Below are positions 32,567-41,216 of a DNA stretch of 64,000 nt, in pieces. The DNA lies in NCBI GenBank assembly GCA_947259925.1, contig CAMYOG010000005.1:88699-152698 (forward strand). Direction: 5' to 3'. The notes beneath the pieces are model-generated. The model saw only the letters and a list, made by a program, of their open reading frames with translations. It had not been told where the DNA came from and searched no databases. The position numbers were made by a program, and so were the translations under genes. How positions within the stretch are numbered: position 1 is the stretch's first letter; every line of letters starts with the position of its first letter. Source of the stretch: Thermoanaerobaculia bacterium (GTDB lineage: Bacteria > Acidobacteriota > Thermoanaerobaculia > Multivoradales > JAHEKO01).

Positions 32567-35410
32567 TCAGGCCGGGCCCCGGTCGATCACCCAGCGCGCG
32601 GTCTCGCGCACGAGCGGATCGCCGGCCCGGGCGGAGAGCTCGCGCACTCGCTGGTAGAGATCGCTCGAGCGGTTGACGTGCACCGCATAGAGCGCCGCCA
32701 GCACCATGCCGTGCCCCTCCTGGTCGTGGGGGTCGTCTTCGGAGAGCAGATCGCGCAACGTCGAGCTGGGAGAGGCGACCGGAATCTCGAACAGCCGCCA
32801 GGCGTTGAGCAGCTTGTCGCGGACCGGCAGATCGTCGATCACCGCGAAGACCGCGCGCCGGCAGTCACCCGAGAGCAGATTGTCGAGGTACTCGAGGCTG
32901 TGGGCTCGATCCTGCGAGCCGCCGCGCGTCAGGCCACGGTAGGCGGCCTCGATGTCCTGGCTGTCGTAGAGAATCGACAGCAGCCGGAAGAGATTGTCGA
33001 CGTGGTCGCAGGCGCGCTCGGCGAGCAGCCGATCGAGCAGGTCGGGAGCTGCTTGCTCGAGCCAGCGGGGCCGTACCCCCGAGCAGTCGGCGTCGGCCAG
33101 TAGCTTGAGTCCGTGCAGCCTGGCCAGGTTCTGGAGATAGGCGCGCGCTTCCGCCGTCAGGCCGGCTTCGATCAGCTCGACTGCCTGCTCGTCGAGCTCG
33201 AGCAGGTCCTGGCCATCTCTCAGGGCCTTGATCAGCTTGCTGCGGGTGAACAGGTCATCCGCGGAAGCGAGCGCCTCGGTCAACGCTCGCGTGGCGGCTG
33301 GGCTCTCGATCAGCTCGAGCACCCGGGGCAGGGCACGCCGCACCCAGATCGGCTCCTCCGGGTCGGTCAGGAAATGGCTGAGGGCGGGGATCACGGGATC
33401 GCCGAAGGCGATCAGGGCGGCTCGGGCCTCTCGCTTGACGCGCCGATCCCTGAGCAGAGAGACCAGCGTCGGCAGGTAGTGCGGGCTGGAGCCGTCGCGC
33501 AGAACCCGCTGCCGAACCGCCGCGACCGCGGCCCGGACGACCTCCGGCTCGCGATCGTAGAGCAGCGCGATCAGCTGCTCGCGATAGAGCGGCTCGCCGA
33601 TGGCGCCGATCGCCCGCGTCGCCTCGCTCCTGACCTCGGCGTCGCCATCGAGGATCAGCTCGTCGAGCACCTTCTTGGCTGCCGCTCGCATCTCGTCGTC
33701 GCCATGGTTGGTCAGGCAGGCGACCGCCGCGGCGCGCACCCCGGCGTCGGGCTCGTCCAGCCTGGGGAGCATCAGCTCGCTCACGTCCTGACCGTGCAGA
33801 TCGGCGAGCACCCGGATCGCTTCGGCGCGGACGTCCGGGTCTTCGTCTCCGAGCCGGCGCTCGATCAGCGGCACCGCGTCCAGCCGGCCGGCGAGCGCCA
33901 AGACCGAGAGCGTCTTGCGCCGGACCTGCGGATCGTCGTGGTAGAGCAGCAGCGGCGGTATGAGGCTCAGTCGGCCGTGCGACGAGAGGATCTCGAGGCT
34001 GTGGAGGACCTGCCGCCGGTCGCTCGAGGCGAGCGACTGCATCAACAGCTCGAGGGTGACCGGGTCCGAGAGGTCGATCGGGATCGTCGAATCGACGGTG
34101 CGGTGCTGGAGCCCGGCGCGGAACGCTCGCACGTACTCGCGATAGACTCCGATCGTGACCCCGACCCAGGCGATCGCCAGGGCGGTAGAGAGCCAGGCGG
34201 TCTGGGCGGCGGTCATCAGGCCGAAGGTGACCGGTAGGAGCAACAGCGCCGCCAGTCCCTTGGCTCCCCGCTGGAGGACGACGTCGATGAACGCCTTGGC
34301 CTGCATCCTGAGCTTCGTCGGTACCGGCAGGAAGAGCAGCTCGCGGGTGGCCTGATCGATCGAGTAGCGGAGGCCGTTGTCGCCGATCTTCAGGACCAGC
34401 GCCGCGGCGATGACCAGGCTCGGCATCATCCCCGCCGCCACCAGCAGGGCGGCCGAGCCGAGCGCCAGGCTGACCGGCAGGATCCGCATCGCGAACGAGA
34501 TCCCGAGCGTGCGGTGGATGCGACCGGTGAACACCAGTTGAAAGATCACCGCTGAGATGCCCATGACGCTGAAGAAGTTGCCGAAGAAGGCGGTTCGCTC
34601 CACCAGCCCGGCGGTGCGGCTCTCGACCGCCCAGTTGAACTGAAGATCGACGATCTGGGCGACGACCACCGAGATCACCATCAGGATCGCGATCCAGCGG
34701 AGCTGCGCCGAGTTCTTGAGAGTCTCCAGACCACCCTGCGCCTTGGCGAACTTGCCGATCGCCGCGCTGATCGACGGGCCGTCCGGATGCGGATGGTGGA
34801 GCCCGCGCCACTGCAGGAGAACGGCGACCCCGACTAGCGCCACCGCCGCGGCGACGAGCGGACCGCCGACCGGCGCTATCTCGGTCGTGAGCCGCGCGGT
34901 CTGGCCGCCCGCGATTCCACCGAGCAGGCCGCCGGCGCCGATGAAGCCGAACAGCCGGCGCGCCTGTCGGGCGTCGAGGCTGTGGTTCGCGAGCGTCCAG
35001 AACTGGCTGATCAGCATCGCGTAGACGATCGAGGTCGCGACGTAGAACGCCGCCGGCACCCACGGCCACGGCTGCCTGAGGAGCGCCCAGAAGCCGATCA
35101 CGCCGGCCGCCACCAGCAGGTTCGATAGCTGGATCAGGTGGCGGATCGAGAATCGATCGGCCCATCGGCTGTACAACCGCAGAAACGGGTAGGAGAGGAG
35201 CGCCACCAGCAGGTAGACGATCGGCAGACGGTCGGCGCCCTGCGCCTCGAGGAACGCCGACTGGCGCAGCGTCTTGGTCGTGATCTGGAAGGTGGTGATC
35301 AGAAAGAAGCTCGAAAAGAGCGTCAGCGCGAGCGCCGCCTCGCCGGCGCGCAGATCGACGCCGAGCCGCAGCAGGGGTCGCTGCCAGAATGGGGGCTGGG
35401 CGGAGCTCAT
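32567..35410 (-). CDS. NTT-like (ATP/ADP carrier-type) membrane protein with HEAT repeats
   Basis: A 947-residue protein. Residues about 20-430 hold 10-12 hydrophobic segments in a major-facilitator-like layout; the ITTKTLRQSAFLEA start, the LFSSFFLITTFQ helix and SIDQATRELLFLPVPTKLR motif resemble bacterial Npt1/Npt2-type nucleotide transporters. Residues about 440-940 are HEAT repeats (for example PDVRAEAIRVLADL, AGVRAAAVACL, AEVRSEATRAIGAIG). Known NTT proteins exchange ATP for ADP or import nucleotides in intracellular bacteria; in free-living relatives substrates are mostly untested. The ATG at 35410 has no Shine-Dalgarno. It is 25 nt after the PP2C gene and 29 nt before the cyclic-nucleotide-binding gene, forming the core of the operon. 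Confidence 0.8.
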   Translation of the reverse strand: MSSAQPPFWQRPLLRLGVDLRAGEAALALTLFSSFFLITTFQITTKTLRQSAFLEAQGADRLPIVYLLVALLSYPFLRLYSRWADRFSIRHLIQLSNLLVAAGVIGFWALLRQPWPWVPAAFYVATSIVYAMLISQFWTLANHSLDARQARRLFGFIGAGGLLGGIAGGQTARLTTEIAPVGGPLVAAAVALVGVAVLLQWRGLHHPHPDGPSISAAIGKFAKAQGGLETLKNSAQLRWIAILMVISVVVAQIVDLQFNWAVESRTAGLVERTAFFGNFFSVMGISAVIFQLVFTGRIHRTLGISFAMRILPVSLALGSAALLVAAGMMPSLVIAAALVLKIGDNGLRYSIDQATRELLFLPVPTKLRMQAKAFIDVVLQRGAKGLAALLLLPVTFGLMTAAQTAWLSTALAIAWVGVTIGVYREYVRAFRAGLQHRTVDSTIPIDLSDPVTLELLMQSLASSDRRQVLHSLEILSSHGRLSLIPPLLLYHDDPQVRRKTLSVLALAGRLDAVPLIERRLGDEDPDVRAEAIRVLADLHGQDVSELMLPRLDEPDAGVRAAAVACLTNHGDDEMRAAAKKVLDELILDGDAEVRSEATRAIGAIGEPLYREQLIALLYDREPEVVRAAVAAVRQRVLRDGSSPHYLPTLVSLLRDRRVKREARAALIAFGDPVIPALSHFLTDPEEPIWVRRALPRVLELIESPAATRALTEALASADDLFTRSKLIKALRDGQDLLELDEQAVELIEAGLTAEARAYLQNLARLHGLKLLADADCSGVRPRWLEQAAPDLLDRLLAERACDHVDNLFRLLSILYDSQDIEAAYRGLTRGGSQDRAHSLEYLDNLLSGDCRRAVFAVIDDLPVRDKLLNAWRLFEIPVASPSSTLRDLLSEDDPHDQEGHGMVLAALYAVHVNRSSDLYQRVRELSARAGDPLVRETARWVIDRGPA

Positions 35411-35435
35411 GGTCTCGGCCGCGCCGGCCGCGGGA

Positions 35436-37091
35436 TCAGACCGCCTCGCGTCTGAGCATCACCAGGGTCCGGTCGTCGGCGAACGGCACACCGCGAACGA
35501 ACTCGTTGAGCGTCTTCTCGATCCCCTCGTTCACCTCGCCGAGGCTCTGACCGCGCAGGGCCTGACACGCCTCCAGCAATCGGTCGGTCCCGAACTCCTC
35601 CTCGTCCGGATTCTCGGCCTCGGTGATGCCGTCGGTGTACATGATCAGCGTGTCACCCGGTCCGAGCTTCGTCTCCTTGCTGCCGTAGGTCGCGTCCGGC
35701 ATCAGACCGATCGGCATACCGGTCGGCCCGAGCAGCTCGGCCTCCCCGCCAGCGCGGACTAGCAGCGCCGGGTTGTGGCCAGCGTTGGTGTAGCTGATGG
35801 TTCCGGTCTCGTGGTCGAGGATCGCCAGGAACGCGGTGGCGTACTTGGCCGGCAGGGTGCGCGCGTACAGTCGTCGACCGACCAGAGCACAGACCTGATC
35901 GGTCGGATGTCCGACCTCGATCGGTCCCGCCGCCAGAGCCTCGAGCGACGCGGTCAGGAAGGCGGCGGCGATCCCCTTGCCCGAGACGTCAGCGACCAGG
36001 AAGAACGACTCGCTCCCGTCGTTGCGCTGGAAGACCTCGTAGAGGTCGCCGGAGACGCCGCGCGACGGCATGTTGCCGCCGAGCAGCGTGTAGCCGGCGA
36101 CGTCCGGCAGCTCGGAGGGGAGCAGGGCGACCTGGATCTGGCGGGCCAGCTTCAACTCCTCCTCGAGTCGCTGACGCTCGGCGGCCTCGGCCGCCAGCGA
36201 GATATTGCGCAGGTGCATCGCCGCGACCGAAGCCAACGAGACCAACAGCTCCATGTCGGCTTCGTCGAAGCGCCGCAGGTGCGCGCGCGAGCTGAGGGCG
36301 ATCATCCCCAGCGTCCCCTCCGGATCGAGCAGCGGGGCCGCTACCAGGCTCTGGATGCCCGAGCTCAGGATGCTGCGGGCACCGGCGAACCGCTCGTCGG
36401 TCTGGACGTCGAGCACCAGGGCGGCCATCCCCTTCTCGGCCACCTCGTTGATCAGCGTGGTGGAGAAGGCGTAGTTCGGCTCCTGGCCGGGGACCGTGCG
36501 GTACGCCGCGCGGTAGAACTCCTCCAGCCGCCGCAGGTAGATCACACCCTCCTCGGGGCGCAGGTGGTCGAACGCGCGCGCGAGAATCAGATCGAGGAGG
36601 TCCTGCATCTCGATCGATCCGCTCAGTGTCTGGTGGATGTCGTTGAGCATCGACAAGCGGTCGGCGATCCGTCGCAGGGCGTCGGGGGCGTCGGTCTCGC
36701 TCGCCGACTCTGCGTGGCTGTCGATCAACTCGGCCGCGCGCCGGAAGACCGTGTGCTGACCGAGATCGCTGCCCGAGCCGTCCGCCGATGGCGGCGGCGA
36801 CGACGCGACCCGGACCGAGACCACGCTGCCGCACAGCTGCAGATCGTCCCCGGCCTTGACCTTGGTGGCGCTTTCGATCGGGTGGCCGTTGAGCAGGGTG
36901 CCGTTGCGCGAGCCCAGGTCCTCGGCCATCCAGTCGTCTCCCTGCTTGAAGAGGCGCGCATGCTGGCGCGACAGGAAGCGGTCGGCGATCATCAGATCAG
37001 ACTCGGACGATCGACCGATGACCAGGCTGTCGCCCTCGAGCAGGCGGTCGAACGGGTCCCCGTGGGCCGGTACCACGTGCAGCCGATACAT
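35436..37091 (-). CDS. FHA-GAF-SpoIIE-type PP2C phosphatase
   Basis: A 551-residue signalling protein in three modules: an FHA domain at about 5-95 (GRSSESD at 26-32, SRQHARL, SRNGTLLNG: the phosphothreonine-binding residues), a GAF domain at about 165-310, a coiled-coil linker (LAAEAAERQRLEEELKLARQIQ) and a SpoIIE-type PP2C domain at about 330-548 (metal sites in SGDLYEVF, VADVSGKG, and MYTDGITEAEN). It should dephosphorylate Ser/Thr in an anti-sigma-antagonist-like or kinase pathway, localised by phosphothreonine binding. First gene of the minus-strand operon: ATG at 37091, 11 nt after TAGACT (37108-37103). Divergent from the Ppx/GppA gene. Confidence 0.95.
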   Translation of the reverse strand: MYRLHVVPAHGDPFDRLLEGDSLVIGRSSESDLMIADRFLSRQHARLFKQGDDWMAEDLGSRNGTLLNGHPIESATKVKAGDDLQLCGSVVSVRVASSPPPSADGSGSDLGQHTVFRRAAELIDSHAESASETDAPDALRRIADRLSMLNDIHQTLSGSIEMQDLLDLILARAFDHLRPEEGVIYLRRLEEFYRAAYRTVPGQEPNYAFSTTLINEVAEKGMAALVLDVQTDERFAGARSILSSGIQSLVAAPLLDPEGTLGMIALSSRAHLRRFDEADMELLVSLASVAAMHLRNISLAAEAAERQRLEEELKLARQIQVALLPSELPDVAGYTLLGGNMPSRGVSGDLYEVFQRNDGSESFFLVADVSGKGIAAAFLTASLEALAAGPIEVGHPTDQVCALVGRRLYARTLPAKYATAFLAILDHETGTISYTNAGHNPALLVRAGGEAELLGPTGMPIGLMPDATYGSKETKLGPGDTLIMYTDGITEAENPDEEEFGTDRLLEACQALRGQSLGEVNEGIEKTLNEFVRGVPFADDRTLVMLRREAV

Positions 37092-37102
37092 GGAGCGCGC
37101 CT

Positions 37103-37108
37103 AGTCTA
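37103..37108 (-). promoter_or_regulatory. -10 box TAGACT upstream of the FHA-GAF-PP2C operon
   Basis: TAGACT on the minus strand, 11 nt before the ATG at 37091, giving a leader of about 5 nt. No clear -35. The same TAGACT-N11-ATG arrangement is found before the aldo/keto reductase (11967-11972). Confidence 0.5.
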
Positions 37109-37157
37109 GCAGTGAAACCTCCCGATTCGGACCAGCCGGCACCGGAAGGGGAGGCGG

Positions 37158-37163
37158 TATATT
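37158..37163 (+). promoter_or_regulatory. -10 box TATATT, leaderless start of the Ppx/GppA gene
   Basis: TATATT, 8 nt before the GTG at 37172. With TAGACT at 37103-37108 on the other strand it forms a compact divergent promoter pair in the 80-nt gap. Confidence 0.5.
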
Positions 37164-37171
37164 CGGCGGCG

Positions 37172-38683
37172 GTGACTCGTGTCGGCATCGTCGACCTCGG
37201 CTCCAACACCGCACGACTGGTCGTCTTCGATTTCGAGCCCGGCCGATGGTTCTTCCTGGCCGACGAGATCCGCGAGCGGGTGCGGCTGGGACAGGGGCTG
37301 GGCAAGAACGGCGAAGTGAGCCCGGACGCGATCGAGCGCGCGCTGGCGGCGCTGGATCTCTTCTCCGACTACGCGGCGGCGACCGGCCTCGAGGACCTGA
37401 AGGTGATCGCGACCAGCGCGGTGCGCGACGCGAGCAACCGGGGCGAGCTTCTGGAGCGCATCCAGGCGCTCGGCCTCCAGGTCGACAGCGTGAGCGGAGA
37501 AGAGGAGGCGCGCCTGGGCGTCATCGCCGCGGCCAACGGTTTCGACTTCAAGGACGCCTGGGTGATCGATCTGGGTGGCGGCAGCGCCCAGATCTCGCGC
37601 ATGAGCCAGCGCCTCTACCGGCGTGGGCGGGCGTTCCCGCTCGGTGCGCTCAGACTGACCGACGCCTACCTCACCTCGGATCCTCCGAAGGCCAAGGAGG
37701 TTCGGGCCCTGGAGAAGAAGGCCCGCGCCGAGCTCGCCGAGACGATCGATCAGGTGGCAGGCGACCCGGTACCGCTGGTGGCGATGGGCGGTACGATCCG
37801 CAACCTGGCGCGTGCCGCCCAGAAGTTGCATGACTATCCGCTCGACATCATGCACGGCTACTTCCTCCGCCGCGAGGATCTCGAGCAGGTCACCGAGCTC
37901 CTGCTCGAGCGGTCGGTGCGCAAGCGTGCCGCGATCGCCGGCATCAGCGGCGACCGGGCCGACATCATCCTGGCCGGAGCTCTGGTCTTCCGCCTGCTGC
38001 TGCGCGAGGGCGGGCGCGACGGTCTGTGGGTCTCGGGCAACGGCGTCCGTGAGGGCGCTTTCTTCACCCGCTTCCTGCCCGAGCCGCACGTACTCGAGGA
38101 CGTGCGCAAGTTCAGCGTCGAGAACCTCGCGTACCAGTATCTGCAACCGGCGATGCACCTCAACCGGGTACGCCGACTGGCGTATCGGCTGTTCGAAGAG
38201 CTCGAGTCGCTGCACGGCTACGGTCGGCGGGAGGCCGAGCTGCTCGACGCCGCGGCGACCGTGCACGACATCGGCATGACCGTCGGCTACCACCTGCATC
38301 ACAAGCACGGTGCCTATCTGGTGCTGTCGGCCCGCTTGAACGGCTACGATCACCGCGAGCAGGCGCTGCTGTCGCTGCTCGTCCGCTTTCATCGCAAGGG
38401 ACAGCCGAAGCTGGGCGTCGTCTCCGGGCTGACCGGGGAGGGCGACGCTCAGCTGCTCGCCACCCTCGCCTTTTGTCTCCGGCTGGCCGAGATGCTCGAG
38501 CGATCCCGGGCCGGTAGGGTCGAGGACGTGAACGCCAAAATCGGTCTCGACGTGGTCAGAATCGACGTCCTGGCGACCGAGGAGCCGGTGGTCGAGCTCT
38601 GGGAGGCGGGCAAGCAGGCGCCCCTGTTCGAGCGCGCCTTCGAGCGCCGTCTCGAGCTGCGGTGGGTGGAGACCGGAGCCTAG
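37172..38683 (+). CDS. Ppx/GppA-type phosphatase with C-terminal HD domain
   Basis: A 503-residue protein. I chose GTG 37172 because it gives the canonical start VTRVGIVDLGSNTARL; longer frames to 37112 add non-conserved residues. The N-terminal actin-like fold shows DLGSNTARL and the second phosphate loop VIDLGGGSAQI; the C-terminal region includes an HD-type motif (ATVHDIGMTVGYHLHHKHGAY). It should hydrolyse polyphosphate or pppGpp in the cytoplasm, acting in the stringent/phosphate response; which substrate is preferred cannot be read here. The start lies 8 nt after TATATT, with no Shine-Dalgarno, so leaderless translation is likely. Its stop is 1 nt before the GWxTD-protein ATG. Confidence 0.92.
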   Translation: MTRVGIVDLGSNTARLVVFDFEPGRWFFLADEIRERVRLGQGLGKNGEVSPDAIERALAALDLFSDYAAATGLEDLKVIATSAVRDASNRGELLERIQALGLQVDSVSGEEEARLGVIAAANGFDFKDAWVIDLGGGSAQISRMSQRLYRRGRAFPLGALRLTDAYLTSDPPKAKEVRALEKKARAELAETIDQVAGDPVPLVAMGGTIRNLARAAQKLHDYPLDIMHGYFLRREDLEQVTELLLERSVRKRAAIAGISGDRADIILAGALVFRLLLREGGRDGLWVSGNGVREGAFFTRFLPEPHVLEDVRKFSVENLAYQYLQPAMHLNRVRRLAYRLFEELESLHGYGRREAELLDAAATVHDIGMTVGYHLHHKHGAYLVLSARLNGYDHREQALLSLLVRFHRKGQPKLGVVSGLTGEGDAQLLATLAFCLRLAEMLERSRAGRVEDVNAKIGLDVVRIDVLATEEPVVELWEAGKQAPLFERAFERRLELRWVETGA

Positions 38684-38684
38684 G

Positions 38685-41210
38685 ATGGTCCCGAGGTTGC
38701 TTGCAGACCCCGCCATGCGCACGTCCACCGCTCTGGTACTCGCGTTTGCCGTTGGTCTGTCGCTGTTCCCGGAGGCCGGACGGTCCTCTCCCGGGGACGG
38801 CAAGTCGGCTGATCTGACGCCGGCGCAGGAGGAGTGGCTCGAGGACGTCCGTTACATCATCACCAAGGAAGAAAAGCGCTCCTTCCTCAAGATCGAGAAG
38901 GACTACCAGCGGGACGCTTTCATCCGTCGGTTCTGGGAGTCGCGCGACCGGACGCCGGGGACCGCGCTCAACGAATACAAGGAGGAGTACTACTCGCGTC
39001 TCGCCGACGCGCGCAGGGAGTTCGAGCATCCCATGGACGATCGGCGCAAGATCTTCGTCTTCCACGGCGATCCCGGGCAGATCCAGGAGACCGACTGCGG
39101 GATGCTCTTCTGGCCGATGCAGATCTGGATCTACCGCTGGACCGAGCTGGTCAAGGGGCCGCTGACCGTGATCTTCATCCAGCGGGGGGGTGGCGGCCCA
39201 TTCCAGATCTGGCGGCCGGCCGAGGGCTACAAGATCCTGTTCGGCATCGGCGGCAGCGATCAACAGGGCGACGCCTACGCGGTGATCGAGAAGCACTGCG
39301 CCGAGATGTACGACTTCGTCCAGGCACTGATCTACGAGATGCGTCGGTACGAGGACACCAACCGTCTCGGGCCGGTCCACGGGGAGCTGCCGCCGCCGGC
39401 CAACGACCCCGAGTGGCTGCAGACGTTCCGCGCCTTCTCGACCGACGCCAGGCCGAGCGCCACGCCACTGACGGCCGAGCTGAGCTGGGCGTTCCGCGGC
39501 CGGCGGGGGATGCGGACGGTGGTCGAGGGGGCGCTCAGCGTCCCCACCTCGGACGCGGTCAGGGCCGAGATCTCGGGCACTGAGTCGTACAACTTCCTGC
39601 TCACCGGCGAGGTCCTGCGCAACGAGGAGCTGTTCGAGTCGTTCCGGTATCGATTCGATCTCCCGGTGCGCCCCGACAGTGGCGCCGAGGTGCAGCTGGT
39701 CTTCGAGCGCTACCTCCGTCCCGGCAACTACGACGTCGTGCTCAGGCTCGAAGACGTCAACGGCAGCGGTGAGCTCCGCAAGCAGGCCGAGCTGGAAGTG
39801 CCGGTCGACAGTGAAACCGAGGAAGAGGCGTTGGTGGCCGACGAGCGGCTCGCCGATCCCGAAGTGGCCGCCGATGAGCCGGCGTCGATCGAGCTGATCG
39901 CCCAGGAGACCGAGCTCAAGTCGGGCCTACACCGCTTCCTGGCTCGGGTGGCGGGCTCGGACGTCGCCAAGGTCCGCTTCATGCTCGACGACAAGGCGGT
40001 CCTCACCAAGACGCGACCCCCGTACAGCGTCGAGCTCGACCTCGGCCACCTGCCGGTCACGCGCACGGTCCGCGCCCTCGCCCTGGACGCCACCGGCAAC
40101 GAGCTCGCGACCGACGAGGTGCTCCTGAACGCCGGCGAGCACACCTTCATCGTCCGCCTGGTCGAGCCCCGCCAGGGTCAGCGCTACGAAGGCACGGTGC
40201 GCGCGCGCGCCGAGGTCCAGGCGCCGACCGGCCGGGTGGTCGACCGGGTCGAGTTCTTCCTCGGCGAGACCCGGGTGGCCACCCTCTACCAGCCGCCCTT
40301 CATCCAAGCGATCGAGCTCCAGGACGACTCCCTGGCGTTCGTCCGCGCGGTCGCCTATCTCGAGGACGACAACTCGAGCGAGGATCTGGTGGTTTTCAAC
40401 ACCTCGCAGTACCTGGAGGACATCTCGGTCAAGATGGTCGAGCTGTTCGCGACCGTGGTCGACGCGCAGGGGCGACCGATCGAAGGCCTCGAGCGCGAGC
40501 AGTTCACGGTCACCGACGACGGCGAGCTCCAGACGATTCTCAGGTTCGAGGAGCTCGACGACCTGCCGATCTACGCCGGTCTGCTGCTCGATACCTCCGC
40601 GTCGATGGCAGAGAGTCTGCAGGAGGTCCGGCGGATCGCGCTCGGCTTCCTGGAGGAGACGATCAAGCAACGCGACCGGGCGTGCGTGATCACGTTCAGC
40701 GACACGCCGCGGCTCGCCGCCGAGTTCACCAACGACGTGAGCCGGCTGGCCGGCGGCCTCGGCGGCCTCACCGCCGAGCGCAGCACGGCCCTGTACGACA
40801 GCGTCATGTTCGGGCTCCACTACTTCAAGGGGATCAAGGGCCAGCGCGCCCTGATCGTGCTTTCCGACGGCCAGGATCGGAAGAGCGTGGCGACCTTCGA
40901 GCAGGTCCTCGACTTCGCCCGGACCGCCGGTGTCACCATCTACTCGATCGGCTTCAAGCTCGGCAAGAGCGGCCGGGTGAGCCGGGCGCGCCTCCGTCAG
41001 CTGGCGGTCGATACCGGGGGGCAGGCGTTCTTCGTCCAATCCACCGACGAGCTGGAGGGGATCTACGAAGCGATCCAGAAGGACTTGAGATCGCGCTATC
41101 TCCTGGTCTACCAGCCGCCAGCGGCGGTCGGCGGCGGTTTCAGGAAGGTCGAGGTGCGGGTCGCCGAGCAGGGCGCCGAGGTGCGTACCCTGAACGGCTA
41201 TCTGCCCTGA
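38685..41210 (+). CDS. GWxTD-like/VWA-domain exported protein
   Basis: An 841-residue protein with a signal peptide (hydrophobic core ALVLAFAVGLSLF at about 14-26). The N-terminal domain is of GWxTD type (VRYIITKEEKRSFL, FIRRFWESRDRTPGT, LADARREFEH, then IFVFHGDPGQ), but the GWxTD signature itself is replaced (HPMDDRR), and a middle beta-rich region (about 400-600) contains Ig-like strands (KVRFMLDDKAVLT and VEFFLGETRV). A VWA domain at about 625-820 has the MIDAS DTSASMAES and the LSDGQDRKS strand. Found in Acidobacteriota envelopes; function unknown, likely protein-protein contact. ATG 38685 follows GGAG; 38715 is an alternative. Coupled to the Ppx/GppA gene (1-nt gap). Confidence 0.9.
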   Translation: MVPRLLADPAMRTSTALVLAFAVGLSLFPEAGRSSPGDGKSADLTPAQEEWLEDVRYIITKEEKRSFLKIEKDYQRDAFIRRFWESRDRTPGTALNEYKEEYYSRLADARREFEHPMDDRRKIFVFHGDPGQIQETDCGMLFWPMQIWIYRWTELVKGPLTVIFIQRGGGGPFQIWRPAEGYKILFGIGGSDQQGDAYAVIEKHCAEMYDFVQALIYEMRRYEDTNRLGPVHGELPPPANDPEWLQTFRAFSTDARPSATPLTAELSWAFRGRRGMRTVVEGALSVPTSDAVRAEISGTESYNFLLTGEVLRNEELFESFRYRFDLPVRPDSGAEVQLVFERYLRPGNYDVVLRLEDVNGSGELRKQAELEVPVDSETEEEALVADERLADPEVAADEPASIELIAQETELKSGLHRFLARVAGSDVAKVRFMLDDKAVLTKTRPPYSVELDLGHLPVTRTVRALALDATGNELATDEVLLNAGEHTFIVRLVEPRQGQRYEGTVRARAEVQAPTGRVVDRVEFFLGETRVATLYQPPFIQAIELQDDSLAFVRAVAYLEDDNSSEDLVVFNTSQYLEDISVKMVELFATVVDAQGRPIEGLEREQFTVTDDGELQTILRFEELDDLPIYAGLLLDTSASMAESLQEVRRIALGFLEETIKQRDRACVITFSDTPRLAAEFTNDVSRLAGGLGGLTAERSTALYDSVMFGLHYFKGIKGQRALIVLSDGQDRKSVATFEQVLDFARTAGVTIYSIGFKLGKSGRVSRARLRQLAVDTGGQAFFVQSTDELEGIYEAIQKDLRSRYLLVYQPPAAVGGGFRKVEVRVAEQGAEVRTLNGYLP

Positions 41211-41216
41211 CTCGGG

